This document shows positions 10,601 to 17,741 of a stretch of 64,000 nt of DNA, piece by piece. Positions within the stretch are counted from its first letter, which is position 1; every line of letters starts with the position of its first letter. The DNA is from Bacteroidota bacterium (GTDB taxonomy: Bacteria; Bacteroidota; Ignavibacteria; Ignavibacteriales; Ignavibacteriaceae): contig JAKIZM010000003.1 in NCBI GenBank assembly GCA_022708025.1, forward strand, positions 1 to 64,000. The letters are read 5' to 3'. The notes beneath the pieces are model-generated. The model had not been told where the DNA came from. It searched no databases and was given only the letters and a program-made list of their open reading frames with translations. The translations under genes and the position numbers were made by a program.

Positions 10601-11084
10601 TTTAACCTGGGGGGTAACACTGACTAAGGTTACTGCAACTGATTCAGTAAAGCCGGGAGATGGTTATTCGCTTTTAATTTATACTCAGCGTCCTTTTACA
10701 AAAGAGGATATTTTCACTTTTAGCACAGAAGCCGGATTTGTAAGCAATCAAATGGCTTCTTCAAAACTGGATAATATTTATGTTGTTCCGAATCCTTATA
10801 TAGTTACAAATGAAATTGAACCGACTAACAAAATTCCCGGTCAAAACAGAGGAGAGCGGAGAATCTATTTTGAAAATTTACCAATGAAGTGCACTATAAG
10901 GATATTTACTTTAAGCGGTGAATTGGTAACTACTATCGAGCACGAGACCGGAATGGATAATGGCAGAGAATATTGGAATCTGCTAAACAGAGATGGATTC
11001 AGTGTTTCATATGGGCTATATATAGCTCATATAGATGCACCTGAAGTTGGTGAAAAATTGATAAAGTTTGCAATTATAAAGTAA
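7608..11084 (+). CDS. Giant secreted protein with acidic Ca-binding repeats and T9SS-like C-terminus
   Basis: A 1158-residue exported protein of unknown function. The ATG at 7608 is preferred over 7596 because GGAG (7598-7601) sits 6 bases before it and the signal peptide (FFLFSTLIFAQ) then starts normally. Around residues 365-440 lies a run of thrombospondin-type-3-like loops (DGIDNDGDGMIDE, DGIDNDGDWNPETDD, VDGIPNTGDEGEGDG) likely to bind calcium. A fibronectin-III-like part follows (about 555-690, LTAVPDDRKVTLYWD). The C-terminus (VVPNPYIVTN to KFAIIK) resembles the last beta-sandwich of T9SS cargo. Located between a TonB receptor and a PorV-family gene, it is a candidate dedicated client of both. 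Confidence 0.75.
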   Translation: MLKNKSYYKIIKSFFLFFLFSTLIFAQKTPEQRQAEHQAVKDYLNTLMEKYPRSRNNESTVSKDANNRRLGKITGEEDRKYYIMNGNNVLCQVWNYGGIGAGLGGEGLREKLDMVWRDVPYIFQFSPFVGASVPSDQDPNVRLKIISDGMYDYSYAGLRDEDPVTGFKWTFQPLPGYADPDQEFIASNPTFDSDHDGKPDSWPREWYHESLGEYVWPGYLTVGENNADLEVYWAMDDRDNLEFIRENLEYTYHPFINDPTRGGLGVSVDARAFQWSNSLAANALFFVWTITNISDKDLDTVLFGIYGDPDIGGQVDNKDDWGAFIKPYGSDVQNIPVYARSMVYFFDNPATPTGLNGLPVYYLGCKFLESPGNSDDGIDNDGDGMIDERQDDGIDNDGDWNPETDDVGVDGIPNTGDEGEGDGIPTAGRRLPDGRPDPLAPGEPNFEYTDLDESDQIGLTSFASSTWNTDLKMGDDNVIWNRNIPGSFNQITNDADIVFTFGSGYISLKKGESKRISMAFLFGEDLNDLLTTAETVQDIYNKNYRFFRPPSLPKLTAVPDDRKVTLYWDTESEKSIDPITGEDFEGYVIYRSTRPDFGDIQTITDGKGSSFLYEPLKDIEGFDAKWDLTNDWKGYHPVPFQGRGVHYYLGDNAGLRHSFVDSNGVINGQTYYYGLVAYDHGDSLGIPPTETTKKISVDPITGKLVFDSNTASVIPGPRASGYNAPSNSGNNIIHNNGYSNGIVRYNILDDLKIITTDYKITFNDSLYVDDSTIVAGKNYNVVSNEIITENFFLYGTKNTSLNNRYIINDDNLVVKSKDGIVYQKNIDYEINYNRGVIKRTETSTMPDNSEFVITYKYYSIFQSRSFNDEDDNNVFNGIKLKLKDFPALAIDEEKTKWSESSITIPYTINIASIGTRKKKYPGDYILTFSDQNISTARKVVSGRMIDIPVNYKVEEISTGISKPIMTLLNEKVKNDSAFTRGDEIIFFAPGAQGTLTDTLTWGVTLTKVTATDSVKPGDGYSLLIYTQRPFTKEDIFTFSTEAGFVSNQMASSKLDNIYVVPNPYIVTNEIEPTNKIPGQNRGERRIYFENLPMKCTIRIFTLSGELVTTIEHETGMDNGREYWNLLNRDGFSVSYGLYIAHIDAPEVGEKLIKFAIIK

Positions 11085-11105
11085 AGAGCAGCAGGAGAAA
11101 AAATT

Positions 11106-12119
11106 ATGAAAACAACAAAATCTATTATCCTTTTAATCTTGGCAGTTTCTCTGATTTTTACTGTTAATGCTCAGACTCTAAAAACGGGAACTACTGCTGC
11201 ACAAGTTCTTAAAATTAATGTTGGTCCAAGGGCAATTGGAATGGGCGGTGCATTTACTGCTGTTGCTGATGATATCTCATCACTTTACTGGAATCCTGCC
11301 GGATCGGCTAACATAGAATCTAATGAAGCTTTTTTTAATCACACAGCGTTATATCTGGACATTAATCACGATTATGCTGCTATTGCAACCAATTTAACAG
11401 GATTTGGAACAGTCGGAGCATTTGTATCAGTTTTATCTACTGATGATATGCCGGTTCGTACAGTTGAAAAACCCGAAGGAACAGGTGAATTTTTTAATTA
11501 CGGAGCGATTATAGTTGGAGTGAATTATTCACGTTACCTTACAGAAAATTTCTCAATCGGATTTAATGCAAAGTACATTAACGAATCTATATGGCATATG
11601 AGTGCAACCGGCTTTGCAATAGATGTGGGTACATTATATAAAATTCCCGTATTGAATGAACTGCGTATAGCAGCAAGCATCTCAAACTTTGGTACAAAAA
11701 TGCAGATGGAAGGTAGAGATGTAACCCAGAATTTTCCTTCGGGAGCAGGTGGAGGAAATCTTATAAATGCTAATCTTGAGTTAGATAAATTTGATTTACC
11801 TTTAATGTTCAGATTCGGGCTTTCTGCAGATGTTATTAAAGATCAAACATCAAGATTAACTACTTCTTTAGATGCTATCCATCCTAATGATCATACAGAA
11901 TATATAAATTCCGGTTTGGAATACTCCTGGAATGAAACTGTATTTCTGAGGGTTGGGTATAACTCACTTTTTGAAAAAGATTCTGAAAAAGGTTTAACAG
12001 CAGGAATCGGAATAAACTATCGTTTAGTTGATCTGGTTAAGGTTAAGCTTGATTATGCATATCAGGATTTTGGCAGATTAAGTGATGTTCACTACTTCTC
12101 ATTAGGAATTACTTTCTAA
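11106..12119 (+). CDS. PorV/PorQ-family outer-membrane protein
   Basis: A 337-residue protein with a signal peptide (to VNAQ) and the family signature at its mature N-terminus: LKINVGPRAIGMGGAFTAVA followed by DISSLYWNPAGSA. The family forms FadL-like beta-barrels; PorV works with the T9SS sortase attachment complex and PorQ is another T9SS-linked member. The end (FSLGITF) is the typical aromatic barrel terminus. It starts 21 bases after the giant secreted protein with GGAG upstream, and a strong terminator follows, so it closes the operon. Whether it is the general T9SS shuttle PorV or a paralogue specific to this operon cannot be decided from the sequence. Confidence 0.85.
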   Translation: MKTTKSIILLILAVSLIFTVNAQTLKTGTTAAQVLKINVGPRAIGMGGAFTAVADDISSLYWNPAGSANIESNEAFFNHTALYLDINHDYAAIATNLTGFGTVGAFVSVLSTDDMPVRTVEKPEGTGEFFNYGAIIVGVNYSRYLTENFSIGFNAKYINESIWHMSATGFAIDVGTLYKIPVLNELRIAASISNFGTKMQMEGRDVTQNFPSGAGGGNLINANLELDKFDLPLMFRFGLSADVIKDQTSRLTTSLDAIHPNDHTEYINSGLEYSWNETVFLRVGYNSLFEKDSEKGLTAGIGINYRLVDLVKVKLDYAYQDFGRLSDVHYFSLGITF

Positions 12120-12157
12120 AAAGTAAAATTATTTTCTTATAAGCAGCTATAATAATT

Positions 12158-12188
12158 GAGGTCTTTCATTTGGAAGACCTCTTTTTTT
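12158..12188 (+). terminator. Rho-independent terminator after the PorV-family gene
   Basis: An 8-bp perfect stem, GAGGTCTT (12158-12165) with AAGACCTC (12174-12181), followed by a run of seven Ts. It ends the TonB-receptor/cargo/PorV operon. Confidence 0.9.
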
Positions 12189-12250
12189 ATGTTTGATAGA
12201 ATAATTAGCAGGGAAACAGAGGATAATTTTTATAAATAATTCTAATATTA

Positions 12251-12334
12251 AGATTCTGAAACGATCCACCTTTGGCGGACAGAATGACAGTTGGGAGATT
12301 CTGAAACAATCCGCTTTTGGCGGGCAGAATGACA
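12251..12334. repeat. Two direct copies of a 39-bp hairpin-bearing intergenic repeat
   Basis: Copies at 12251-12289 and 12296-12334 differ at only a few positions and share AGATTCTGAAAC, an imperfect inverted repeat around TTTGGCGG and the tail CAGAATGACA. They lie between convergent genes. Related elements occur at 35304-35334 and, more distantly, at 49602-49625. A minus-strand open frame here merely translates the repeat (SFCPPK twice) and is not a gene. Confidence 0.75.
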
Positions 12335-12369
12335 AAGTCGGCTTTCAAAGATATTTGATTGAGTCTAAA

Positions 12370-13998
12370 TCAATTACCGCAGACTTGTTCAAAAACTCTT
12401 TTAAAATTACCGCCTAAAAATTTTGCAACTTCTTGCTCAGTATAACCGTGCTGTAATAATGCTAATGTCAGGTCAGGGAACTTACTAACATCTTCCAAAC
12501 CAAATGGTGTTACTTCAATTCCATCAAAATCAGATCCGATTGAAACATAATCTGTGCCCACTACACTAACTATATGATCAACATGAGCAATTACATCCTC
12601 AATTGAAGCGTTAGCACTGCCGTTAAGAAAATACGGATAGAAAACAACTCCAATAACTCCGCCGGTGTTTGCAATATCCTGAATTTGCCAATCATATAAA
12701 TTTCTGTAATGGTCATAAACACTTCTGGCACCGCTATGGGAAGCAATTATCGGATTATTGGTAACGGTAAGAATATCCTGGATAGTTTTAATTCCCGTGT
12801 GAGAAACATCTATTATAACTCCAAGTGAGTCCAGTTTACGGATAACTTGTTTACCAAAATCGTTTAATCCCTGAGTAAGTGTTCTGTTATCTTTTGCCGA
12901 AATTGCCCAGCTGGTGCTGTTATTCCAGGTAATAGTTAAATATCTCATACCCAGATTATAAAGCTCATAAAGTTTTTCCAAACTATCTTCAATATGATGT
13001 CCGCCCTCCACTCCAATTACTCCGGCAATCTTATTCTGACTGTTAAGTGATAAAGCTTCTTGTAATGTGGTAGCACTGCCTATCGATGAAGTGTTCGCTG
13101 ATAATTCAGAATTGAATATATCATACATATACAAAGCCTGATCAAAATAATTTGTATAAGCAGTTGGACTGACCCAAATAGAAAAGAATTGAATATTAAC
13201 TTCGCCGGTCTGCATTCTTGGTATATCAGTATGATTAAAATTATGCAGGTCCTTCAGATGATAGCTTGTGTCATTAACCATAACTTCAAGTATATCATTG
13301 TGCAGATCAATCAGGGTATATTTTGAGTGAATTGTTTGGAGTTCAGTAACAAAATTTTCTCCACCTAAAACAGAGGTAATAATTGAATCAGCAGCAAAGC
13401 TGAATTTTGTAATTACTATTTCCAGATCTAATGAAGATATATTTTTTACGGAATAATTATTTACAATTCCCGAACGGATTTCTCCTATACCAATTCCATT
13501 ACCGCCATCAAGCTGAACCATTTTTTTAGTTACTGAATTATTTCCAAACGAAATTGTATAAAGATAAACTGCAGCGCTTCCTCTGCTGTACCAATCAACA
13601 GTATAAACACCAGCAGGTAAAAAAGAACTTTTTTTATCGATCAGTTCACCAAGTATATTGTGAACCGTTATTGTAACCTGCCCATCGCTTGGGATAGAAA
13701 AATTAATTTTAGTTGATGGATTAAATGGGTTAGGGAAGTTTTGTTCTACCCGGAAATCATTTGGCAGATATGTAAGCGGCTCAACTGAAACTGCAATAAC
13801 ATCATATTCCCAGTTGCCGGTAAAATCAGTAAAAACAGAATCTACAGTTCCATTTGATAAATCTTTAATCTGAACTTTTGCATTTTCAATCGGTGAACTT
13901 GTCTTTGAATCTTTAACATAACCTGTTATTGTAATTGTCTGTGCAGTTAAAAAGTGATTTAATAAAACAACAGATAATATTAAAAATATTTTTTTCAT
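12370..13998 (-). CDS. Membrane-dipeptidase-like (peptidase M19) protein with internal sorting-like module
   Basis: A 542-residue exported enzyme. Order: signal peptide (1-20, FLTAQ), a carboxypeptidase-regulatory-like domain (about 22-70), a segment 84-164 that matches a type-A T9SS sorting domain (QNFPNPFNPSTKINF to VTKKMVQLD), a linker, then a complete M19 dipeptidase domain (about 225-542). Metal ligands are visible: His233 and Asp235 in IDLHNDIL, the Glu of GVEGGH, His in DVSHTG and His in ASHSGAR. M19 enzymes are zinc dipeptidases acting on L-Xaa-D/L-Xaa peptides. The internal position of the sorting-like module is unusual. The start codon directly follows the stop of the HerA-like gene, implying cotranscription. 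Confidence 0.9.
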   Translation of the reverse strand: MKKIFLILSVVLLNHFLTAQTITITGYVKDSKTSSPIENAKVQIKDLSNGTVDSVFTDFTGNWEYDVIAVSVEPLTYLPNDFRVEQNFPNPFNPSTKINFSIPSDGQVTITVHNILGELIDKKSSFLPAGVYTVDWYSRGSAAVYLYTISFGNNSVTKKMVQLDGGNGIGIGEIRSGIVNNYSVKNISSLDLEIVITKFSFAADSIITSVLGGENFVTELQTIHSKYTLIDLHNDILEVMVNDTSYHLKDLHNFNHTDIPRMQTGEVNIQFFSIWVSPTAYTNYFDQALYMYDIFNSELSANTSSIGSATTLQEALSLNSQNKIAGVIGVEGGHHIEDSLEKLYELYNLGMRYLTITWNNSTSWAISAKDNRTLTQGLNDFGKQVIRKLDSLGVIIDVSHTGIKTIQDILTVTNNPIIASHSGARSVYDHYRNLYDWQIQDIANTGGVIGVVFYPYFLNGSANASIEDVIAHVDHIVSVVGTDYVSIGSDFDGIEVTPFGLEDVSKFPDLTLALLQHGYTEQEVAKFLGGNFKRVFEQVCGN

Positions 13999-15558
13999 TT
14001 ATCTTCTTCTTCCGCCCATACCGAGAACACCAAGTAAACCACGGGTTATTTCTCTTACCAAGGTTCTTCCAACCTGTTTAGACAGCTGACTATTAATTAC
14101 TTTATCCATAGTGCTTTTTTCAGTGCGGCGGGTTGTGGTTCTTTGAGTTGGTTGTGGAAACTGATACCTGGTTTCTTCAGGCACTTTCAATTCAAAATCT
14201 TTAGCAACGTCTAATTTTTTTGTCAATATCTCATAAGCACTTTCTCTGTCAATAACATCTTTATACTTATTAAAAAGCGTAGATGTCCTTACATTATTGT
14301 CAATCTCTTCAGGAGTTAAAATATCCATTCTTGATCTTGGTGCACAAAGTAATGTTGCAGCAAGTGGTGTTGGGACACCTTTTTCGTTTAATGTACTTAT
14401 TGCCGCTTCACCAATACCAAGTGAAGTAAGTAATTCATCAGTTTTATAAAATTCAGAAATCGGATAATTCTCAGATGTTAACTTTATCATTTTTCTGTCT
14501 TGTGCTGTAAATGCTCTGAGTGCATGTTGTACTTTCAATCCCAATTGGCTTAATACAGCCTTAGGTATATCGGTTGGGTTTTGCGTGCAAAAATAAATGC
14601 CCACACCTTTTGATCTTATCAGTTTAATTATTGTTTCAATCTGATCAAGTAATGCTTTACTAGCTTCTTTAAAAATTAAATGAGCTTCATCGATTACAAT
14701 AACTAATTTTGGTTCGGCTTTATCACCAAGTTCAGGGAAAGTTGAATATATTTCCGCTAGAAGTGAAAGCATAAAAGTGGAAAATAATTTTGGTCTGTCC
14801 TGTAAATCTATCAAACGCAAAACAGATATTATTCCGTTACCGTTTTCATCAATTCGTAACAAATCTTCAACTTCGAATGATCTTTCACCGAAAAACTTTT
14901 CTGCTCCTTGTTGTTCAAGTTCAACAACCTTTCGTAAAATAGTTCCGATTGAAGCAGGTGAAATTGCACCATAATCTTTAGAAATATCCTGTTTACCTTC
15001 TGCTGCAGCATATTGTAGTATTTTCTTTAAATCTTTAAGATCAAGCAGCGGATAATTTTTATCATCGCAATATTTAAATAGTACAGCTATCAGTCCGGCT
15101 TGTGTATCATTTAATTCTAGAATTTTTGAAATAAGGATTGGACCAAATTCGGAAACTGTTGCTCTTAAACGTGTGCCTTTTTCATCTGATAAAGTCAAAA
15201 ACTCAACAGGAAATTTTTTAGGCACAAATGATATTCCGATTTTAGAATGTCTTTCTTCTATTTTTGGATTGGTTGTACCTTCTGCAGCAATTCCGCTCAG
15301 ATCACCTTTGATATCCATCAGAAGTACAGGAATACTTTTTTCTGAGAGAGTTTCTGCAAAAACCTGAACAGTTTTTGTTTTACCTGTACCGGTTGCTCCG
15401 GCTATCAATCCATGTCTGTTAATTGTACTAAGCGGAATTTTTACGAGAAGATTTGGCTGTGCTTCTTTTTCATAAATTGCTGTGCCAAGTACAAGTGAAT
15501 CACCTTTAAAAGAATATCCATCTTGAATTGAGGTGATAAATTTTTCTACAAAGCTCAT
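13999..15558 (-). CDS. HerA/YjgR-like DUF853 ATPase
   Basis: A 519-residue cytoplasmic P-loop ATPase of the HerA/FtsK superfamily, DUF853 branch (E. coli YjgR is about 500). Walker A is GATGTGKT (54-61), Walker B lies in LVIVIDEAHLIF, and the arginine- and sensor-containing stretch FCTQNPTDIPKAVLSQLG is typical. The C-terminus is glycine- and arginine-rich (LLGVLGMGGRRR). Members are predicted DNA translocases or helicases, but I know of no settled physiological role for YjgR. No NurA nuclease is adjacent, which argues against a canonical HerA-NurA resection pair. Confidence 0.9.
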   Translation of the reverse strand: MSFVEKFITSIQDGYSFKGDSLVLGTAIYEKEAQPNLLVKIPLSTINRHGLIAGATGTGKTKTVQVFAETLSEKSIPVLLMDIKGDLSGIAAEGTTNPKIEERHSKIGISFVPKKFPVEFLTLSDEKGTRLRATVSEFGPILISKILELNDTQAGLIAVLFKYCDDKNYPLLDLKDLKKILQYAAAEGKQDISKDYGAISPASIGTILRKVVELEQQGAEKFFGERSFEVEDLLRIDENGNGIISVLRLIDLQDRPKLFSTFMLSLLAEIYSTFPELGDKAEPKLVIVIDEAHLIFKEASKALLDQIETIIKLIRSKGVGIYFCTQNPTDIPKAVLSQLGLKVQHALRAFTAQDRKMIKLTSENYPISEFYKTDELLTSLGIGEAAISTLNEKGVPTPLAATLLCAPRSRMDILTPEEIDNNVRTSTLFNKYKDVIDRESAYEILTKKLDVAKDFELKVPEETRYQFPQPTQRTTTRRTEKSTMDKVINSQLSKQVGRTLVREITRGLLGVLGMGGRRR

Positions 15559-15625
15559 ATTTATTCCTGATTATGTTTTTATTCTAATATATAAAGAGGT
15601 TCTCTAAAACGAAAAATAAATTTAA

Positions 15626-16441
15626 TTACTTACTTTGATGAAGATAAACATCTCTTTGAGGATAAGGGATTGAAATATTTTCTTCATCAAATCTTTTTTT
15701 AATTTGTTCAATTAATCTGAATCTTACTTCGACTGCTTTTTTGTTAGGAACCCATGGTCCGACATAAAGTCTGACTGAACTATCAGCAAGCTCTCCGACA
15801 GCAATAGTTGCGGTTGGCTGCTTCAGAATATCTGCATCACCATCGATTATTGATTGAAGTGTTGATTTTGCTTTATCAATATCATCCTGATAACCAATAC
15901 CAACAATCAGGTCAATCATACGATTTTCTTTTTCAGAATAATTAATGATATTATCATTAATGAGCTTTGAATTCGGGATGAAAATAACTTTATTTTCAAT
16001 TGTAATAAGAGTTGTATTAAAAATTCCAACTTTTTCAACAGTTCCTTTAACATCACCGCTTTCTATAAATTGCCCGACTTTTATCTGTCTGAAAATTATC
16101 AGCATAACACCTGCTGCAACATTTGATAAAGAGCTTTGTAATGCCAGACCAATTGCTAAACCTGCTGCTCCAAGAACAGCAATTAAAGATGTGGTTTCAA
16201 TTCCTAAACGTGAGACCGCTGCGATAATAACAAACAGATATAATGTAAACTTTAATGCACTGGATAAAAATTCAGCTAAAGTTTTATCAACATTATTTCT
16301 GTTTAATATCTTCTTTAAAAATTTTGTAACGGATTTAGCGACCCAGATACCTATAACAAATGTTGCAATTGCAGATATTATCTGAATTCCAAATCCGGGT
16401 ATATAATTCTGAAACTGAGGTAAAAATTCTTTCCAATCCAT
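15626..16441 (-). CDS. mscS: Small-conductance mechanosensitive channel, MscS family
   Basis: A 271-residue inner-membrane channel that opens under membrane tension to release solutes on hypo-osmotic shock. Three N-terminal membrane segments are followed by the pore-lining helix rich in Gly and Ala (GAAGLAIGLALQSSLSNVAAG), the beta domain (ESGDVKGTVEKVGIF, IPNSKLINDNIINYS) and the C-terminal alpha/beta domain. Length matches E. coli MscS (286). It lies between the HerA-like ATPase and the DUF3078 gene, all on the minus strand with short gaps; functional linkage is not obvious. Confidence 0.92.
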   Translation of the reverse strand: MDWKEFLPQFQNYIPGFGIQIISAIATFVIGIWVAKSVTKFLKKILNRNNVDKTLAEFLSSALKFTLYLFVIIAAVSRLGIETTSLIAVLGAAGLAIGLALQSSLSNVAAGVMLIIFRQIKVGQFIESGDVKGTVEKVGIFNTTLITIENKVIFIPNSKLINDNIINYSEKENRMIDLIVGIGYQDDIDKAKSTLQSIIDGDADILKQPTATIAVGELADSSVRLYVGPWVPNKKAVEVRFRLIEQIKKRFDEENISIPYPQRDVYLHQSK

Positions 16442-16458
16442 TATAAAATTATTTCAGA

Positions 16459-17310
16459 TTAAAAAAGTGAATAACTGAATCCCAACTGTAATGCTTCTCT
16501 TAGCTGAGTTTTTCTTGTCTGGCTGATTTCATGTAAAACAGTAACAGATAAATTTACATTTATATAATCATTTACTTTTGCTGTTATAATATTATCCCAT
16601 CTTACATCCCAAACATCCAAAGCCTTAAACCTTGTGAATAATCTTAAAAAGCTGTAATAAGTCATATTAGGAAGAAATTCATATTTAGCTTCAGTAACCG
16701 ATTCGATACCTGTTTCAAATTTAAAATCTTCTATTTTATCAAGAGTTTCCTTATCGTCGGTATAGAGTGCAGCAAATTTATTTGCAAATGTCTGCTGGAA
16801 TGCAATACCTAATCTGGTTGTAATAATCTTGTTTTTATCGTAAGTAAAACCGATTGCTTCGGTAAGGTAACCTGGATCAAAGAAATCTACAATCTGAACT
16901 TCAGGCTCAACAGCATAGTCGTAACCTTTGGTTATGGCGCTTCTGAAAGTAACTGATATGTATGGATCGACTGCCCATCCGATATTTCTTGAACCAACAC
17001 TCTCAAAATAAATATCATTTTCTGTAGTTCTGTAACCAACATCCTCTAATCTTGTGCGACCGAATATTGCATTCAATCTGTTTTTCCATTTCCACGGATG
17101 ATCAAAATACACAGCACCTAAATTTGTATAAACAGAAAAAGCCAATGAATTGGTTCCGCCTTGTGCCCAGTTAGAAAAAGCTGTCTGACTTAAATTTACA
17201 CCAACTACGCCTGTCATATTCCATCCGTTTTTGAGAAGTGAGTCAGGAATTTCCTGAGCAAAAGTATTTATTGAAAAAGCAATTATTATAAAAAGAAATA
17301 TTCGTTTCAT
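16459..17310 (-). CDS. DUF3078 family exported protein
   Basis: A 283-residue protein of the DUF3078 family, common in Bacteroidota and relatives and of unknown function. I start it at the ATG ending at 17310, which has AGGGAA upstream and opens a normal signal peptide (MKRIFLFIIIAFSINTFAQ); the longer frame from 17343 puts eleven residues before it. The family hallmark is near the mature N-terminus (NGWNMTGVVGVNLSQTAFSNW and AQGGTNSLAF). Alternating hydrophobic and aromatic strands through to FSYSLF suggest an outer-membrane beta-barrel. It is 17 bases upstream of the MscS gene. Confidence 0.85.
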   Translation of the reverse strand: MKRIFLFIIIAFSINTFAQEIPDSLLKNGWNMTGVVGVNLSQTAFSNWAQGGTNSLAFSVYTNLGAVYFDHPWKWKNRLNAIFGRTRLEDVGYRTTENDIYFESVGSRNIGWAVDPYISVTFRSAITKGYDYAVEPEVQIVDFFDPGYLTEAIGFTYDKNKIITTRLGIAFQQTFANKFAALYTDDKETLDKIEDFKFETGIESVTEAKYEFLPNMTYYSFLRLFTRFKALDVWDVRWDNIITAKVNDYINVNLSVTVLHEISQTRKTQLREALQLGFSYSLF

Positions 17311-17351
17311 GTTTTCCCTGATGATTGTGATTTGAATAAGCAATATTAAAA

Positions 17352-17618
17352 TTAAATCGATGTTCCGATAACCTGATTCAGATTAAAAGGAATATCGAAA
17401 TAAAAAAAATCATTATCTTCCTTTACTACTTTATCTTTGGTTAAAAAGTATTGCTCAATTTTATTTGAATTTTTTGAATCGCTGTAAATAAAATGCAAGC
17501 CGTCTTCAAAGTAATATTTTGGTAGTCTTATTTTCTTATGAGAAAGTAAATAAGCCATATCAACGGCAATTTTTCTTAAAATACCGTTTGTGTTTGCATA
17601 CAAGTATATCGGTCTCAT
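17352..17618 (-). CDS. Small conserved-looking hypothetical protein
   Basis: An 88-residue protein that I do not recognise. It has no signal peptide or membrane segment, begins MRPIYLYANTNGILRKIAVD and is rich in Tyr, Phe, Lys and Asp. The frame is intact, codon use resembles the neighbours and it lies on the same strand just upstream of the DUF3078 gene, so it is probably a real cytoplasmic protein. No function can be proposed. Confidence 0.55.
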   Translation of the reverse strand: MRPIYLYANTNGILRKIAVDMAYLLSHKKIRLPKYYFEDGLHFIYSDSKNSNKIEQYFLTKDKVVKEDNDFFYFDIPFNLNQVIGTSI

Positions 17619-17711
17619 TTTCTTCTATTTTTCTTGTAAAATTAACCATATTGTATAACAACTAAAAACAAAAACTACCTGTCTGTTGTGCAAATCAAAC
17701 TATAATAAAAC

Positions 17712-17719
17712 TATATTTG
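17712..17719 (+). promoter_or_regulatory. Candidate Bacteroidota-type -7 element
   Basis: TATATTTG matches the -7 consensus TAnnTTTG and lies 22 bases before the ATG of the Wzi-like gene. A TTG at 17686-17688 could serve as the -33 element, although the 23-base spacing is longer than the usual 19-21. Confidence 0.3.
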
Positions 17720-17741
17720 CATATCAAAATCTGGAAATAAA

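Noticed and set aside
12147-12335. 62-residue minus-strand open frame with repeated SFCPPK units
   Set aside because: It is a translation of the two intergenic 39-bp repeats and part of the terminator; no ribosome site and no plausible protein.
13999-15558. HerA-like ATPase as part of a phage-defence system (HerA-Sir2 or HerA-DUF4297 types)
   Set aside because: It is the housekeeping YjgR/DUF853 type, and its neighbours are a dipeptidase and MscS, with no nuclease or Sir2 partner.
15945-16385. 146-residue plus-strand open frame opposite the MscS gene
   Set aside because: It lies antisense to conserved MscS motifs and resembles no protein.
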